64,000 nucleotides of DNA. It comes from Prochlorococcus sp. AG-355-O17. Lineage in GTDB: Bacteria > Cyanobacteriota > Cyanobacteriia > PCC-6307 > Cyanobiaceae. The stretch is taken from assembly GCA_003280655.1 (NCBI GenBank), contig QCEK01000004.1, positions 1 to 64,000 on the forward strand. Reading direction: 5' to 3'. How positions within the stretch are numbered: the stretch's first letter is position 1; every line of letters begins with the position of its first letter. Below the pieces are notes generated by a model, which was given only the letters and a program-made list of their open reading frames with translations, did not search any database and was not told where the DNA came from. A program made the translations under genes and the position numbers. Of this stretch, positions 47,770 through 58,234 are shown piece by piece.

Positions 47770-48299
47770 TGGAAAAAGACGGTTTAGCTAAATCCACAGA
47801 TACTTCAATAGAAAAAGAAGGGTTTATAAGCCAATCTTTGTCTAAAGATGGTATTCCAAATCAATCTTTGTCTGATGATCACTTAGGAATTGAAAACATT
47901 TCTGTGGAGCCCAACAAATTATATGAAGCAGTATCTGCCTTGAGAAATTACGGTTTCAACTATCTCCAATGTCAAGGAGGATATGATGAGGGACCTGGCA
48001 AAAATCTGGTCAGTTTCTACCATTTTATAACTGTTGATGATTTACAAAAAATTGAAAAAATTAAAGAAGTTAGACTAAAAGTTTTCTTAAAAAGGGATTC
48101 TGATTTATCAATACCTAGTTTGTATAAAATTTTCAAAGGAAGTGATTGGCAAGAAAGAGAAACTTTTGATATGTATGGAATTAATTTTATTGATCATCCC
48201 AATCCAAAAAGACTATTAATGCCTGAAGATTGGAGAGGATGGCCATTACGAAAAGATTATATTCAGCCAGATTTCTATGAACTTCAAGATGCTTATTAG
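47769..48299 (+). CDS. ndhJ: NAD(P)H-quinone oxidoreductase subunit J
   Basis: A 176-residue subunit matching the 30-kDa/NuoC family. The N-terminus (1-45) is a polar linker with repeated [18 protein letters not shown]; the conserved domain contains [40 protein letters not shown] and [15 protein letters not shown]. Third gene of the operon, overlapping ndhK by one base, and overlapping the convergent yvcK gene by four bases. Confidence 0.96.
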   Translation: MEKDGLAKSTDTSIEKEGFISQSLSKDGIPNQSLSDDHLGIENISVEPNKLYEAVSALRNYGFNYLQCQGGYDEGPGKNLVSFYHFITVDDLQKIEKIKEVRLKVFLKRDSDLSIPSLYKIFKGSDWQERETFDMYGINFIDHPNPKRLLMPEDWRGWPLRKDYIQPDFYELQDAY

Positions 48300-49681
48300 T
48301 TTAATTTTTTTAATTTGCGGTAAATAAACATTACTGCCCTTGCTAGTCTCCTTGGATCATGTCTAAGAGTTGGAGTTATTCTTTTTGAATATAATGGTGC
48401 TTGCAAAACATAATAACCCTCAGATAATAATTTTTCTTTATTACATAGAACAGGCTCTGCCCCTCTACTTTCGTAATAGTCTACTAATGGAGATTTTTCA
48501 AATTGAATCTGAGATAAGATAGAGTTAAAAATTCGAGTATTAACTCCAAAATTTGATAATTGTTTTTCTATTGCTTTGATATGTTGATAGACATCAAGTC
48601 CATCTGTTTCTCCAGGTTGTGTCATCAAATTACTTATATAAATTTTAGGAGCATTACTTTGCAATAAGGCATCTACTATCTCTGGTACTAACAGATTAGG
48701 CAATAAAGAAGTGTATAGGCTACCTGGGCCGAGAACAATTAAATCAGCTTCCTTTATAGATTCAAGAGCACTTGGAAGAGCTGAAGGATTTTCTGGTAGG
48801 TAACCAATCCTCGAAATTAATTTTTTAGATTTACTGATCTTGCTTTCACCAAAAATTTTTTCACCATCTTCTAATTCAGCCCATAACATTACATCAGTAT
48901 TTGTTGCAGGTAAAACTTGACCTTGTACTGCCAAAACCTTGCTAGAGGCTTGAACTGCTTTTTCTAAACTGCCAGTAATTGTTGTTAAAGCTGACAAGAA
49001 TAGATTTCCAAAACTATGGCCTTCCAGACCACTTCCCTCTGAAAATCTATACTGAAATAGTCTAGTTAAAGTAGGTTCTTCGTTTGATAAGGCTGCCAAA
49101 CAATTTCTAATATCTCCTGGAGGTTGCACACCTAATTGTTTTCTGAGTATTCCACTACTTCCACCATCATCCGATACAGTTACTATTGCTGTAATGTTGC
49201 TACTATAATTTTTTAGGCCTTTTAGTAATGTAGATAAGCCTGTACCTCCCCCAATTGCAACAATATTAGGACCTCTGTTTAATTTACTCTTAACTCTTAA
49301 TGCATCAACTAAAAATGTATTTTTTTCTGGAACGAGCGCTTTTTGAATAGAATTAATACTTCTATTTTGTCCAATCCCTATTAATATTATTCCAATAACA
49401 AAAATTAATGGCCCCAGTAATGAAACTGGTAAGACTTTTGTTAAACCTGTTAATAACCCAAAAAATATTTCAGTAAACCAATAAAGGGGGCTTAAATTTG
49501 TCCAAATTGAAAGGCCTAATAATGAAGTGAGAAATCCTATAGCAGATGTAAGCATCCATCTTTTTATTACCAGTCCTGGCAAAAGCCAACTCAAAATTCT
49601 TGAAATTTTGTTTAAGAGATGAAAGTTATACTTTTTATGATATTCGTACAATCTTCTAACTCTTTTTTTTCGCTTATTCAT
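48296..49681 (-). CDS. yvcK: YvcK/CofD-like nucleotide-sugar-binding protein with N-terminal membrane region
   Basis: A 461-residue protein. An N-terminal basic segment and two to three hydrophobic helices (about 33-115) precede the YvcK domain: [69 protein letters not shown] and [18 protein letters not shown]. Bacterial YvcK binds UDP-sugars and supports gluconeogenic growth and wall synthesis. The added membrane region is common in cyanobacterial homologues. Ends four bases inside the convergent ndhJ. Confidence 0.92.
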   Translation of the reverse strand: MNKRKKRVRRLYEYHKKYNFHLLNKISRILSWLLPGLVIKRWMLTSAIGFLTSLLGLSIWTNLSPLYWFTEIFFGLLTGLTKVLPVSLLGPLIFVIGIILIGIGQNRSINSIQKALVPEKNTFLVDALRVKSKLNRGPNIVAIGGGTGLSTLLKGLKNYSSNITAIVTVSDDGGSSGILRKQLGVQPPGDIRNCLAALSNEEPTLTRLFQYRFSEGSGLEGHSFGNLFLSALTTITGSLEKAVQASSKVLAVQGQVLPATNTDVMLWAELEDGEKIFGESKISKSKKLISRIGYLPENPSALPSALESIKEADLIVLGPGSLYTSLLPNLLVPEIVDALLQSNAPKIYISNLMTQPGETDGLDVYQHIKAIEKQLSNFGVNTRIFNSILSQIQFEKSPLVDYYESRGAEPVLCNKEKLLSEGYYVLQAPLYSKRITPTLRHDPRRLARAVMFIYRKLKKLN

Positions 49682-49809
49682 TAAAAACCTCTTTAATTAT
49701 TATCTTCAAATAAAAAAATTAATTAAATTGATTATAAATCAAATTCATACATACTTTTTTTATTTCTAAAAATAGGCAAAATGAAATGATAGATGTTTTT
49801 AAATAAGTT

Positions 49810-50595
49810 TTGAAGAAATCAAAACATGCAGTGGAAACTAAGAACCTCTCAATAAGCTGGGGGGAGGTTAATGTGCTTAATCAAATAAGTTTTGAACTTA
49901 ATAATGGAGAGAAATTAGCTATAGTTGGTCCCTCAGGTTCTGGGAAATCAACCATATTAAAAATATTAGCAGGACTCATTTTACCTACAAAAGGAGAATT
50001 GAGAATATTTGGTGAGAAGCAAACATATTTGAGATTAGATCAAAATAATCCACCCGATGTAAGACTAGTTTTTCAGAATCCGGCTTTATTAGGATCTTTA
50101 ACCATTGAAGAAAATGTTGGCTTTCTCCTTAAGAGAAATAAAAACCTATCTAAAAAGTTAATTCACGAAATAGTATGTGAATGCTTAGCTGAGGTGGGAT
50201 TATTTAATGTTGAAAATAAACTTCCAAATGAATTAAGTGGAGGCATGCAAAAAAGAGTGAGTTTTGCAAGAGCTTTAATTACTGATCAAACTCTTAATGC
50301 AAAAACTAATCCTCTATTACTTTTTGATGAACCAACTGCAGGCCTAGATCCAATTGCCTCATCAAGAATTGAAGATTTAATTAATAAAACAAATGATAAA
50401 GCTAAGGGATCATCTATTGTGGTTAGCCATGTTCTTAGTACTATAGAAAGGACTTCAGATAAAGTTTTAATGCTTTATGGGGGTAAATTTAGATGGGCAG
50501 GTTCAATTGATGAATTTAAAGAGAGTAATGATCCCTATGTATTTCAATTTAGACATGGAAAACTCGATGGTCCAATGCAACCCAAAGACATTTAG
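49810..50595 (+). CDS. ABC transporter ATPase, MlaF/TGD3 type
   Basis: A 261-residue ATPase. Walker A is AIVGPSGSGKSTILKILAGL (about 39-58), the Q-loop VRLVFQNPALLGSLT, signature ELSGGMQKRVSFARALI, Walker B LLLFDEPTAGLDPIAS and the switch His in SIVVSHVL. The following MCE gene (five bases on) makes this the ATPase of a lipid-import system related to Mla and plant TGD. The membrane permease is not at this locus. TTG start 49810. Confidence 0.92.
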   Translation: MKKSKHAVETKNLSISWGEVNVLNQISFELNNGEKLAIVGPSGSGKSTILKILAGLILPTKGELRIFGEKQTYLRLDQNNPPDVRLVFQNPALLGSLTIEENVGFLLKRNKNLSKKLIHEIVCECLAEVGLFNVENKLPNELSGGMQKRVSFARALITDQTLNAKTNPLLLFDEPTAGLDPIASSRIEDLINKTNDKAKGSSIVVSHVLSTIERTSDKVLMLYGGKFRWAGSIDEFKESNDPYVFQFRHGKLDGPMQPKDI

Positions 50596-50600
50596 ATATC

Positions 50601-51446
50601 ATGCGTAGAAGCTTACGAGATTCAATAGTTGGTTTTTCCTTATTAGGGGGAATTTTAATATTCACATTTTTTTCTTTTTGGCTAAGAGGAGTAAGATTAT
50701 CTTCAAAAAATTGGTACCTTTTTGCAGAATTCAATAACGCAAGTGGTTTATCAAAAAAATCACCAGTTACTTACAGAGGAATTTTAGTAGGATCGATAGA
50801 AGATATCTTGTTTACGAATGAATCAATTAAAGCAAAAATAGTTTTAAATAATCCTGAAATTATTCTTCCAAGACCAGCATTTGCAAGGGTAGTTACAAAT
50901 TCTTTCCTTGGAGGAGATGTTCAAGTCGCTTTAGAAACTAGTGATAAGACAATTCCTAAAAACATTTCAAAACCTACATCCGAAAAATGCGATGCCAAGT
51001 TAATTATTTGTCAGGGAGATACTATTACAGGTAAACAACTATCAAGTCTCTCAAATATAACTAATAGAATTAGCCAACTTCTAAAAGAAACAAATCAAGA
51101 AAACTTAATTGAGAACGTAGTCAACTCAATTGACCAATTTGACAGAACACAAGAAAATCTTGATGAATTAATTTTTTTATCAAAACAAGAACTACAAAGA
51201 GTTGAACCTTTAATAAAAGAAATGACAATTGCTGCTAATCATTTGAATAACATTTTGTCTACTATCGATGACAAAGAAACCCTTAAAGACATTAAGTTGA
51301 CAATAAATGCTGCTAGATCTATCTCAACCAAAATAGATAATATGAGTGATGATTTTGAAAAATTAACACAAGATAAAGAATTAACTAAATCAATAAGAGA
51401 TTTAACGATTGGACTTTCAAAATTCCTTAACGAAATTTATCCCTGA
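50601..51446 (+). CDS. MCE-domain protein, MlaD/TGD2 type
   Basis: A 281-residue protein with an N-terminal transmembrane helix (GFSLLGGILIFTFFSFWLRG, 9-29), an MCE domain (about 36-120, GLSKKSPVTYRGILVGSIED) and a helical C-terminal region. MlaD/TGD2 proteins bind phospholipid and pass it across the envelope; in cyanobacteria this pathway helps supply thylakoid and outer-membrane lipids. Cotranscribed with the ATPase. Converges on chlD with seven bases between. Confidence 0.92.
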   Translation: MRRSLRDSIVGFSLLGGILIFTFFSFWLRGVRLSSKNWYLFAEFNNASGLSKKSPVTYRGILVGSIEDILFTNESIKAKIVLNNPEIILPRPAFARVVTNSFLGGDVQVALETSDKTIPKNISKPTSEKCDAKLIICQGDTITGKQLSSLSNITNRISQLLKETNQENLIENVVNSIDQFDRTQENLDELIFLSKQELQRVEPLIKEMTIAANHLNNILSTIDDKETLKDIKLTINAARSISTKIDNMSDDFEKLTQDKELTKSIRDLTIGLSKFLNEIYP

Positions 51447-51453
51447 GAAATAT

Positions 51454-53631
51454 TTAGAATTCATTTATAGCATTTAAAGCCATAGCTGCGATTGCTTTAT
51501 CTGTGGCTTTTGGCAGTTGGACATATTTCCCTTGAGCTGCCTCTGCTAATTCTTTACCAAATCCGCTTGCTATAAATTTTCTCTCTGTATCAATTACTAA
51601 GAGTTTTATCCCAAGCATGGGATATTTTGCAGCGATATCTAGAACCTCCTGTTTTAAATTGACATTTTCATTATCTTTTCCTTCAGCATCATTTTGTCCT
51701 AGAGATAATCCCAATGGAACATTTCCCCTGCCATCGGTAATCCCAACAACAATCACTTGACCTATATCTCCAGTAGAAAGAGCATTTTTTGCTACTTTGG
51801 CTGATTGTGTTAGTCCATGTGCCAAAGGAGATCCTCCACCACAAGGCATTGTTTCCAATCTTCTTTTTGCAGCAGTTATTGATCTCGTTGGAGGTAAAAG
51901 CACTTCGGCCTGATTCCCTCTAAAAGGTATAAGAGCTACTTCATCTCTATTCTCATATGCCTCTGTCAAAAGTCTTATCACTGCACCTTTAGCACTTTGC
52001 ATCCTATTTAAAGCCATTGAGCCACTAGCATCAACAAGAAAAATAACTAAAGCACCCGCCTTTTTTTGAAGAAGCTTTGCCCTAAAATCATTTTCTTCTA
52101 TAACTATTGATTTATTAGGATTCCTTAATCTTCTGGATTTTTGATAAGGAGCGGCAGCTCGAAGAGTAGCATCTACAGCAATTCTTTTTACTTTTCCTCT
52201 AGGAATTATAGGTTTCACATATCTGCCTCTACTATCACTAAATATCACTGATCTACTTCCACTATTTCCTGCTTTTGCTTTAGCTGATGAAAAAAGTAAT
52301 AAATCAGGATCAACCATACATGCCTCAGGATCTAGTATAAATTCTTCTGGTATTTCAGGAGTAGATTCTTCTTCTCCATCAGAATTATCTTCTTCTTGTT
52401 CTTGGTCCTGCTCATTATCATTTTCATTAGTATCAGGTTCAGACTCTTCATTGTTTGATTGGGGAGGAGGTGGAGGACTCTGATCCTCTGGAGGGGGGGG
52501 TTGAATATCATCATCGTCTGGAGGTATTTGCATTGCTCGTGGAAGAATAACTAACCTTACTGCGACTTTTAGGTCTTCAGAATTTACATTCTCATCGCCT
52601 CGAAGAGCTGCATTAGCCTTTGCTACTTTTACTGCAAATAGTTCTGACCTATGCCCTTCTACTCCTCCCCTAAGAGCTTCATTCACTAAATAGGTTATTT
52701 GCTCTTTTGTAATCTTGACATCCTTTAACCATTGTCTTGCCAAAATTAATTGAGTAGATAAATTATCGGATTCTTCGGACCATTTTTCTGAAAATTTAAT
52801 ATTATTTTCTGCGTGTGATAAAACAGATTTTGTAATCTCAACTCTTTGAGCATTATCAATAGATTGATCTGCGGACAGCACAATAGCAAAACGATCTAAA
52901 ACATGATCTCGTAAAGCACCTTCTTCAGGATTATAAGTTGCTATTAAAAGAGACTTACAAGGATGAGAGAGGCTCAAACCATCTCTTTCAATATTATTTT
53001 GCTCTCTTCCTATAGCTTCAAGAATTAAATTTACAATTCCATCATCTAATAAATTTATATCGTCTACATACAGAACACCTCTATGAGCTTCTGCTAAAAT
53101 TCCAGGCTGAAACACTTGTTCTCCCGTACTTAATGAGGCAGCGACATCAATTGATCCAACAAGTCTATCTTCAGTTATACCAATGGGAACTTGAACAAAT
53201 GGTGCCTCTTTTACTTTTTTTGGAATTTCATCAATTTGATTCAAATAATCACTACCAATGGTCTCCTCTAACAATTTATTTGTACTAATATCCCATTCCT
53301 CTGGTTTATCTGGATCTAGGTTCCTACCAATAGGTCTTAATGAAGTATTACTATTTCTCTTAGATAGTGTTTCCAGTATTGATTCATTATCTAATACTTC
53401 TACAGGAGGGAGTAAAGTATGCAAACCCCTTGCTAATACTGACTTACCGGTACCTCTTCCGCCAGCGATAATCACTCCTCCTAAACTCGGATCAACTGCT
53501 GCCAAAAGCAAAGATAATTTCAATAAGCTATGACCCGTAATTGCCGCCAAAGGAAAAGCTCTAAAAGAATCCTTTGAGTTCATTAAATCTTTTATTTCTC
53601 CTTTTTCTTTTAACTCGGGGTTCAAAATCAC
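51454..53631 (-). CDS. chlD: magnesium chelatase subunit D
   Basis: A 725-residue AAA+ subunit of the enzyme inserting Mg2+ into protoporphyrin IX, the first committed step of chlorophyll synthesis. AAA+ domain: residues 30-370, with [57 protein letters not shown] Pro/Glu-rich acidic linker (about 370-430) follows, then an integrin-I-type domain with the MIDAS motif [15 protein letters not shown] (about 533-538). All features intact. Acts with ChlI and ChlH. Divergent from folK. Confidence 0.97.
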   Translation of the reverse strand: MILNPELKEKGEIKDLMNSKDSFRAFPLAAITGHSLLKLSLLLAAVDPSLGGVIIAGGRGTGKSVLARGLHTLLPPVEVLDNESILETLSKRNSNTSLRPIGRNLDPDKPEEWDISTNKLLEETIGSDYLNQIDEIPKKVKEAPFVQVPIGITEDRLVGSIDVAASLSTGEQVFQPGILAEAHRGVLYVDDINLLDDGIVNLILEAIGREQNNIERDGLSLSHPCKSLLIATYNPEEGALRDHVLDRFAIVLSADQSIDNAQRVEITKSVLSHAENNIKFSEKWSEESDNLSTQLILARQWLKDVKITKEQITYLVNEALRGGVEGHRSELFAVKVAKANAALRGDENVNSEDLKVAVRLVILPRAMQIPPDDDDIQPPPPEDQSPPPPPQSNNEESEPDTNENDNEQDQEQEEDNSDGEEESTPEIPEEFILDPEACMVDPDLLLFSSAKAKAGNSGSRSVIFSDSRGRYVKPIIPRGKVKRIAVDATLRAAAPYQKSRRLRNPNKSIVIEENDFRAKLLQKKAGALVIFLVDASGSMALNRMQSAKGAVIRLLTEAYENRDEVALIPFRGNQAEVLLPPTRSITAAKRRLETMPCGGGSPLAHGLTQSAKVAKNALSTGDIGQVIVVGITDGRGNVPLGLSLGQNDAEGKDNENVNLKQEVLDIAAKYPMLGIKLLVIDTERKFIASGFGKELAEAAQGKYVQLPKATDKAIAAMALNAINEF

Positions 53632-53667
53632 TTTTAAAATGCCTGATATAGAATTTATCCAATAACT

Positions 53668-54243
53668 TTGTTTTTTGTAGTGGAATTATCAAATCTTAAT
53701 ATCAAAAATGGACTATGTATATCCCTCGGAGCAAATATTGATAGTAAATTCGGACGACCTCTTGAGTCACTATTAATTTGCAAACCAAAAATAGAGGAAA
53801 TAATAAATGAGTGGGGAGATAGTTTCAACAAAAAAAAAGAAGAGAAAAGCAAATTTCATGCAAACTTTTTTTGGTCTTCAATTTATGAGACATTACCCCA
53901 TGGTGTTGAAAATGAGCAGCCAAATTATTTAAATACTCTCTTACTTATAAAAAGTAATTCTTTTCCTAAACCATCAATTAAAAAAGCCAAATTACTTTTA
54001 AAAGAGCTAAAAAAGTTAGAGAATTTTTTCGGACGAGAAGAGACGCCAAAAGGCAAAAAATGGTTATCAAGATGTCTCGATTTAGATATTCTTTGGTGGG
54101 AAGATTTTCATACGGTGGACGAGGAATTAACATTACCTCACCCTAGATTCATGAATCGGAATTTCGTTATTACACCACTATCTGAAATCTTAAGTAGAAG
54201 CCAAAAAATCACAAAGTGTGATGTCCCAAAATGGTCTATATAA
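53668..54243 (+). CDS. folK: 2-amino-4-hydroxy-6-hydroxymethyldihydropteridine pyrophosphokinase
   Basis: A 191-residue enzyme transferring pyrophosphate from ATP to the pterin in folate synthesis. Features: [18 protein letters not shown] near the start, [10 protein letters not shown], the ATP/pterin-binding [20 protein letters not shown] and [13 protein letters not shown], and [19 protein letters not shown]. Start may be TTG 53668 or the GTG at 53680; both keep the core. Length is typical. Confidence 0.93.
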   Translation: MFFVVELSNLNIKNGLCISLGANIDSKFGRPLESLLICKPKIEEIINEWGDSFNKKKEEKSKFHANFFWSSIYETLPHGVENEQPNYLNTLLLIKSNSFPKPSIKKAKLLLKELKKLENFFGREETPKGKKWLSRCLDLDILWWEDFHTVDEELTLPHPRFMNRNFVITPLSEILSRSQKITKCDVPKWSI

Positions 54244-54294
54244 ATGATTTACAAAACCAAAAAATAACTGTTAGGCTATTTTTATTTAAAAATT

Positions 54295-54858
54295 ATGGGC
54301 AACAAAAACCTTATAAAAAGATCCATTTTTAAAGAAAAAATATCTGAGTTAAAGTCAAAAAAATTTAGTTTCGAAATAAATAGAATTGAGCTTCCTAATG
54401 GACATGAAGGTGAATATGGATACATTAGGCATCCTGGGGCAGCATTAGCCGTACCTATTACAAAAGACAATAAAGTTATCATTCTTAGGCAATATAGATT
54501 TGCTGTTTCGAGGTATTTATTAGAATTTCCAGCAGGTACATTAGAAATAGGTGAAACACCTATTAATTCAATTCAAAGAGAAATACAAGAAGAGGCTGGA
54601 TTCAGTGCAAACAAATGGGATGAACTAGGCACTCTTGTCCCTGCTCCAGGTTATGCAGATGAAGAAATTTATTTATTTTTAGCTCGTGATTTAAATAAAC
54701 TCAATTTCGAGGTTAAAGGAGATTTAGATGAAGATATAGAAGTATTAATTTTAGATCCAGACGAACTTGATAATCTTATTTCTAGTGGGGATGAAATTCT
54801 TGATGCAAAAACTGTGACGGCTTGGTTTAGAGCTAAACAATTTTTAGATAAATTATGA
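54295..54858 (+). CDS. NUDIX hydrolase, ADP-ribose pyrophosphatase type
   Basis: A 187-residue hydrolase. The Nudix box is GETPINSIQREIQEEAGFSA (the G-x5-E-x7-REUXEE pattern); upstream ILRQYRFAVSRYLLEFPAGT is typical of NudF-type ADP-ribose pyrophosphatases, and VPAPGYADEEIYLFLARDL follows. Such enzymes remove ADP-ribose and related compounds. Its stop overlaps the photolyase start by four bases (ATGA), implying translational coupling. Confidence 0.92.
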   Translation: MGNKNLIKRSIFKEKISELKSKKFSFEINRIELPNGHEGEYGYIRHPGAALAVPITKDNKVIILRQYRFAVSRYLLEFPAGTLEIGETPINSIQREIQEEAGFSANKWDELGTLVPAPGYADEEIYLFLARDLNKLNFEVKGDLDEDIEVLILDPDELDNLISSGDEILDAKTVTAWFRAKQFLDKL

Positions 54859-56291
54859 ATAAACCTAGAATACTTTTTTGGCATAGAAAGGATTTAAGAA
54901 TATTTGATAATCAAGCTTTAATAAAAGCATTTTCATTATCAAATGCTATTACTTCAGTTTATATATTTGATCAAAATTACTCACACGATTTCAATGCAAG
55001 TTCAAGAGCTTGGTTTCTGGGAAATTCACTTCAAGAATTAGGAAACAATTGGAAAAAAATGGGTAGTAGATTAGTTATGGAAGAAGGAGATCCGGTATTA
55101 ATAATTCCTCAATTAGCAAAGAAAATAGATGCTAAATTTGTTTTTTGGAATAGATCAATTGAACCTTATGAAATTAATCGCGATTTACAAGTAAAAAAAA
55201 ATTTAAAAGAACAAAATATTCAAGTTATTGAAACTTGGGATCACTTATTACTAGAACCTTTAAAAATATTTTCCGGAAATAATCAACCTTATTCAGTTTA
55301 TGGGCCTTTTTATAAAAACCTTAAATCAAAACTGAATTTATTAGGTCCATATGACCAAGATAAAGTTGTTTTCCAGTTAAAAGATATAGATAATAAACTC
55401 AAAGAAAATAAGATAATAAATTCATCTGATTCGGTTCTAGAGAAATTTATCAAAAATATCAAATTTCCTGGTTCGAATATTTGTCCATGTATACCTGGAG
55501 AGAATGCTGCAGAAACATTATTAGAAAACTTCATTAACGAAAAAAAAATATATTCTTATAATTCTGCACGAGATTTTCCTTCCCATAATGGGACATCTTT
55601 TCTAAGTGCATCTCTCAGATTCGGCACCATAAGCATTAGAAAAATTTGGAACGCCACTTTAAATTTAAATTCAGATTTTGCAAATCAAGGAAATTACCTA
55701 TCAATTGAAACTTGGCAAAAAGAACTTATTTGGCGTGAATTTTATCAACATTGCTTATTCCATTTCCCAGAGCTAGAGAAAGGTCCATATAGAAAAAAAT
55801 GGGATCACTTTCCATGGCAAAACAATAATGTATGGTTTCAGCATTGGAACAACGGAGAGACCGGAGTACCTATAGTTGATGCTGCAATGCGTCAACTAAA
55901 TAGTACTGGCTGGATGCATAACAGATGTAGGATGATAGTCGCTTCATTTCTAGTAAAAGATCTTATATGCAATTGGCAAATGGGCGAGAAAAAATTTATG
56001 GAGACATTGGTTGATGGAGACTTAGCTGCAAATAATGGGGGATGGCAGTGGAGCGCCAGTAGCGGTATGGATCCAAAACCACTTAGAATATTTAATCCAT
56101 ATACCCAAGCAAAAAAATTTGATCCTATTTGCGAATATATAAAATATTGGATTCCTGAATTATCTAAAGTGTCAAATTCAGAATTATTAAATGGGGAGAT
56201 ATCTAATTTAGAAAAAAATAATTACTCAAGCCCTATTGTAAATCACAACATTCAACAAAGATTATTTAAATCACTTTATGCTGAAATTTGA
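54855..56291 (+). CDS. phr: cyclobutane-pyrimidine-dimer photolyase
   Basis: A 478-residue FAD photolyase that reverses UV-induced pyrimidine dimers using light. Opening RILFWHRKDLRIFDNQAL is a photolyase start. The FAD-binding core has ETWQKELIWREFYQHCLFHF, IVDAAMRQLNSTGWMHNRCR and LVDGDLAANNGGWQWSASSG, with FNPYTQAKKFDP towards the end. The Trp electron-transfer residues lie in this stretch. A blue-light photoreceptor (cryptochrome) cannot be excluded but is less likely. Overlaps the convergent aminotransferase by 16 bases. Confidence 0.93.
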   Translation: MNKPRILFWHRKDLRIFDNQALIKAFSLSNAITSVYIFDQNYSHDFNASSRAWFLGNSLQELGNNWKKMGSRLVMEEGDPVLIIPQLAKKIDAKFVFWNRSIEPYEINRDLQVKKNLKEQNIQVIETWDHLLLEPLKIFSGNNQPYSVYGPFYKNLKSKLNLLGPYDQDKVVFQLKDIDNKLKENKIINSSDSVLEKFIKNIKFPGSNICPCIPGENAAETLLENFINEKKIYSYNSARDFPSHNGTSFLSASLRFGTISIRKIWNATLNLNSDFANQGNYLSIETWQKELIWREFYQHCLFHFPELEKGPYRKKWDHFPWQNNNVWFQHWNNGETGVPIVDAAMRQLNSTGWMHNRCRMIVASFLVKDLICNWQMGEKKFMETLVDGDLAANNGGWQWSASSGMDPKPLRIFNPYTQAKKFDPICEYIKYWIPELSKVSNSELLNGEISNLEKNNYSSPIVNHNIQQRLFKSLYAEI

Positions 56292-57481
56292 ATTTCCTTT
56301 ATACAATTCTTTAAAACTTTATTTAAATTTTCTACTACATAAACTTGCTCTTCATAAGAAATTTCAGGAAACATAGGAAGACTAAGAACTTCTGTACAAA
56401 TTCTTTCTGTATTAATGAGTTTTGTTCTAGAAAAATTTTTATTTTTGTATGCTATTTGTGCATGTATTGGAATTGGATAATAAATAATTGAATTAATACC
56501 TTTTTCAAAAAGTTGTTGTTTTACCAAATTCCTTAATGAATAGTATTTGTTGCAATCAGTATCAAATAAATTTAAAAAATCTTCATTTAAAAAATATTTA
56601 TCGTTTCTTAATTTGATTACAAATTGATTCCAAGAATGGGAAATTGAATCAGAGCTAATTTTTGGAAAACTAATAAATGGATTTTTTTCTAATAAATTAA
56701 GATAATTATTAGCGATTTTTTGACGATTACTAATCCACTTCGAAATATATTTAATTTTGATATTTAATATGGCGGCTTGAATGGTATCAAGTCTGCTGTT
56801 ATATCCAATTTGAGTATGGTGATATCTTAATGGGCTGCCATGAACAGCTAATTCTCTAATTTTTTTTGCAATATTCTGATCTGAAGTTGTTACTGCTCCA
56901 CCATCTCCAGCAGCTCCTAAATTTTTAGTAGGGAAAAAGCTAAAACAACCTATATCACCGATACTACCAACTTTGGAATTTTCCCACATTGTGCATGTTG
57001 CCTGAGCACAATCTTCGATTACTTTTAAGTCATATTTGTTGGCCAATGTTTTTATAAAGGTCATATTGACTGCGTTCCCAAATAGATGAACTGGCATAAT
57101 TGCCTTGGTCTTAGAATTTATTTCTTGTTCTATTAGTTCAGTATTAATGAGATAAGTTTCAGGATCTATATCTACCAAAATAGGATTAGCACCAACTGCA
57201 CTAATAGCCTCTGCAGTGGCAAAAAAGCTAAAAGATGAAGTAATAACTTCGTCACCCACGCCAATGTCTAATGCGCGCAAAGCCAAAACTAAAGCATCAG
57301 TTCCACTATTACATCCAATAGTATTTTTAACACCAATCAGATTAGAAAAACTCTCCTCAAATTTAGCAATCTCTTGTCCTCCAATATACTGGCCCCCTTT
57401 TAAAACTTTAAAAACCTCACTCTCAATTTCAGAACCAATTTCTTGGAACTGCCTATCTAAAGTAAATGGAGGTATTTGCAT
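56276..57481 (-). CDS. DegT/DnrJ/EryC1/StrS-type PLP aminotransferase
   Basis: A 401-residue enzyme that usually transaminates nucleotide sugars on the way to surface polysaccharide or related sugars. I place the start at ATG 57481 (MQIPPFTLDRQFQEIG); the longer frame adds 16 non-conserved residues. Family motifs: NSGTDALVLALRALDIGVGD, PVHLFGNAVNM, EDCAQATCTMWENSKVGSIG, and FFPTKNLGAAGDGG with PLP Lys186. It stands apart from any polysaccharide gene cluster here. Substrate unknown. Confidence 0.9.
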   Translation of the reverse strand: MQIPPFTLDRQFQEIGSEIESEVFKVLKGGQYIGGQEIAKFEESFSNLIGVKNTIGCNSGTDALVLALRALDIGVGDEVITSSFSFFATAEAISAVGANPILVDIDPETYLINTELIEQEINSKTKAIMPVHLFGNAVNMTFIKTLANKYDLKVIEDCAQATCTMWENSKVGSIGDIGCFSFFPTKNLGAAGDGGAVTTSDQNIAKKIRELAVHGSPLRYHHTQIGYNSRLDTIQAAILNIKIKYISKWISNRQKIANNYLNLLEKNPFISFPKISSDSISHSWNQFVIKLRNDKYFLNEDFLNLFDTDCNKYYSLRNLVKQQLFEKGINSIIYYPIPIHAQIAYKNKNFSRTKLINTERICTEVLSLPMFPEISYEEQVYVVENLNKVLKNCIKEIQISA

Positions 57482-57535
57482 AGTGAATATATTAACCCTA
57501 AACCAGATTTGTATGGGTAAAAAAAACATTTTAAT

Positions 57536-58135
57536 TCACTTAAACCAACTCGGTTCTTTGCCAGGAGTCCATTTTATATTGCAACCTAAAGAAGGAATCT
57601 GATTTGCAGGATAAGAATTATTTTGATTCAAATCTTTAACAGCAGAGCGCAAATCTTTTCCAGATAGAGGGATGTCATTACCTGGTCTACTATCGTCTAA
57701 TTGGCCATGATAAAACAATAAAAAATCACCATTTCCTTCATTTGAAAAAAGATAAAAATCTGGGGTGCAAGCCGCTTTTAATTCCTTAGCAAATTTTTGA
57801 TTTTCATCATATAGATAAGGAAAACTCCATCCCCGTGATTGTGCTTGTAATCTCAAATTTTTAGGAGAATCTGAAGGATGAGTGACAATATCATTACTAG
57901 AGATTGCAACTGTTTGAACTGTATTTTCAATTTCTTTACTTAAAGTGAAAATTTGATTCTCAATATATTTAACAAATGGGCAATGAGCACAAATAAACAT
58001 TAAAAGTAAATGCCGATTATCTAGATTATGAGAATTAAAATATTCATTTTTTGTAGAATTAGCATTTAACATTTGGAAATTAGGCAATTGAAAACCTAAT
58101 TCCAAAACCATAGAATTTGTTCTGACCATGTTCAA
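57536..58135 (-). CDS. redoxin (AhpC/TSA-like) family protein
   Basis: A 199-residue thioredoxin-fold protein. The active-site-like motif is MFICAHCPFVKY with C49 and C52 (CxxC); LYDENQKFAKELKAACTPDF follows, a cis-Pro-containing segment (TPDFYLF). It belongs to the group of AhpC/TSA-like reductases; peroxide or disulphide reduction is likely but the partner is unknown. MNMVRTNSM gives several start options. Upstream of fabI on the opposite strand. Confidence 0.88.
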   Translation of the reverse strand: MNMVRTNSMVLELGFQLPNFQMLNANSTKNEYFNSHNLDNRHLLLMFICAHCPFVKYIENQIFTLSKEIENTVQTVAISSNDIVTHPSDSPKNLRLQAQSRGWSFPYLYDENQKFAKELKAACTPDFYLFSNEGNGDFLLFYHGQLDDSRPGNDIPLSGKDLRSAVKDLNQNNSYPANQIPSLGCNIKWTPGKEPSWFK

Positions 58136-58234
58136 ATTAAAAATTCTTTGATATTTGAAAATTATTGTATATTTTGCAGTAATCCGTAAAGATAGGTACT
58201 TTTATATAGGAGAATAATAGAAATAATAAACAAA

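Noticed and set aside
57216-57602. 128-codon plus-strand frame opposite the aminotransferase start
   Set aside because: Antisense to a well-supported gene, no family pattern.
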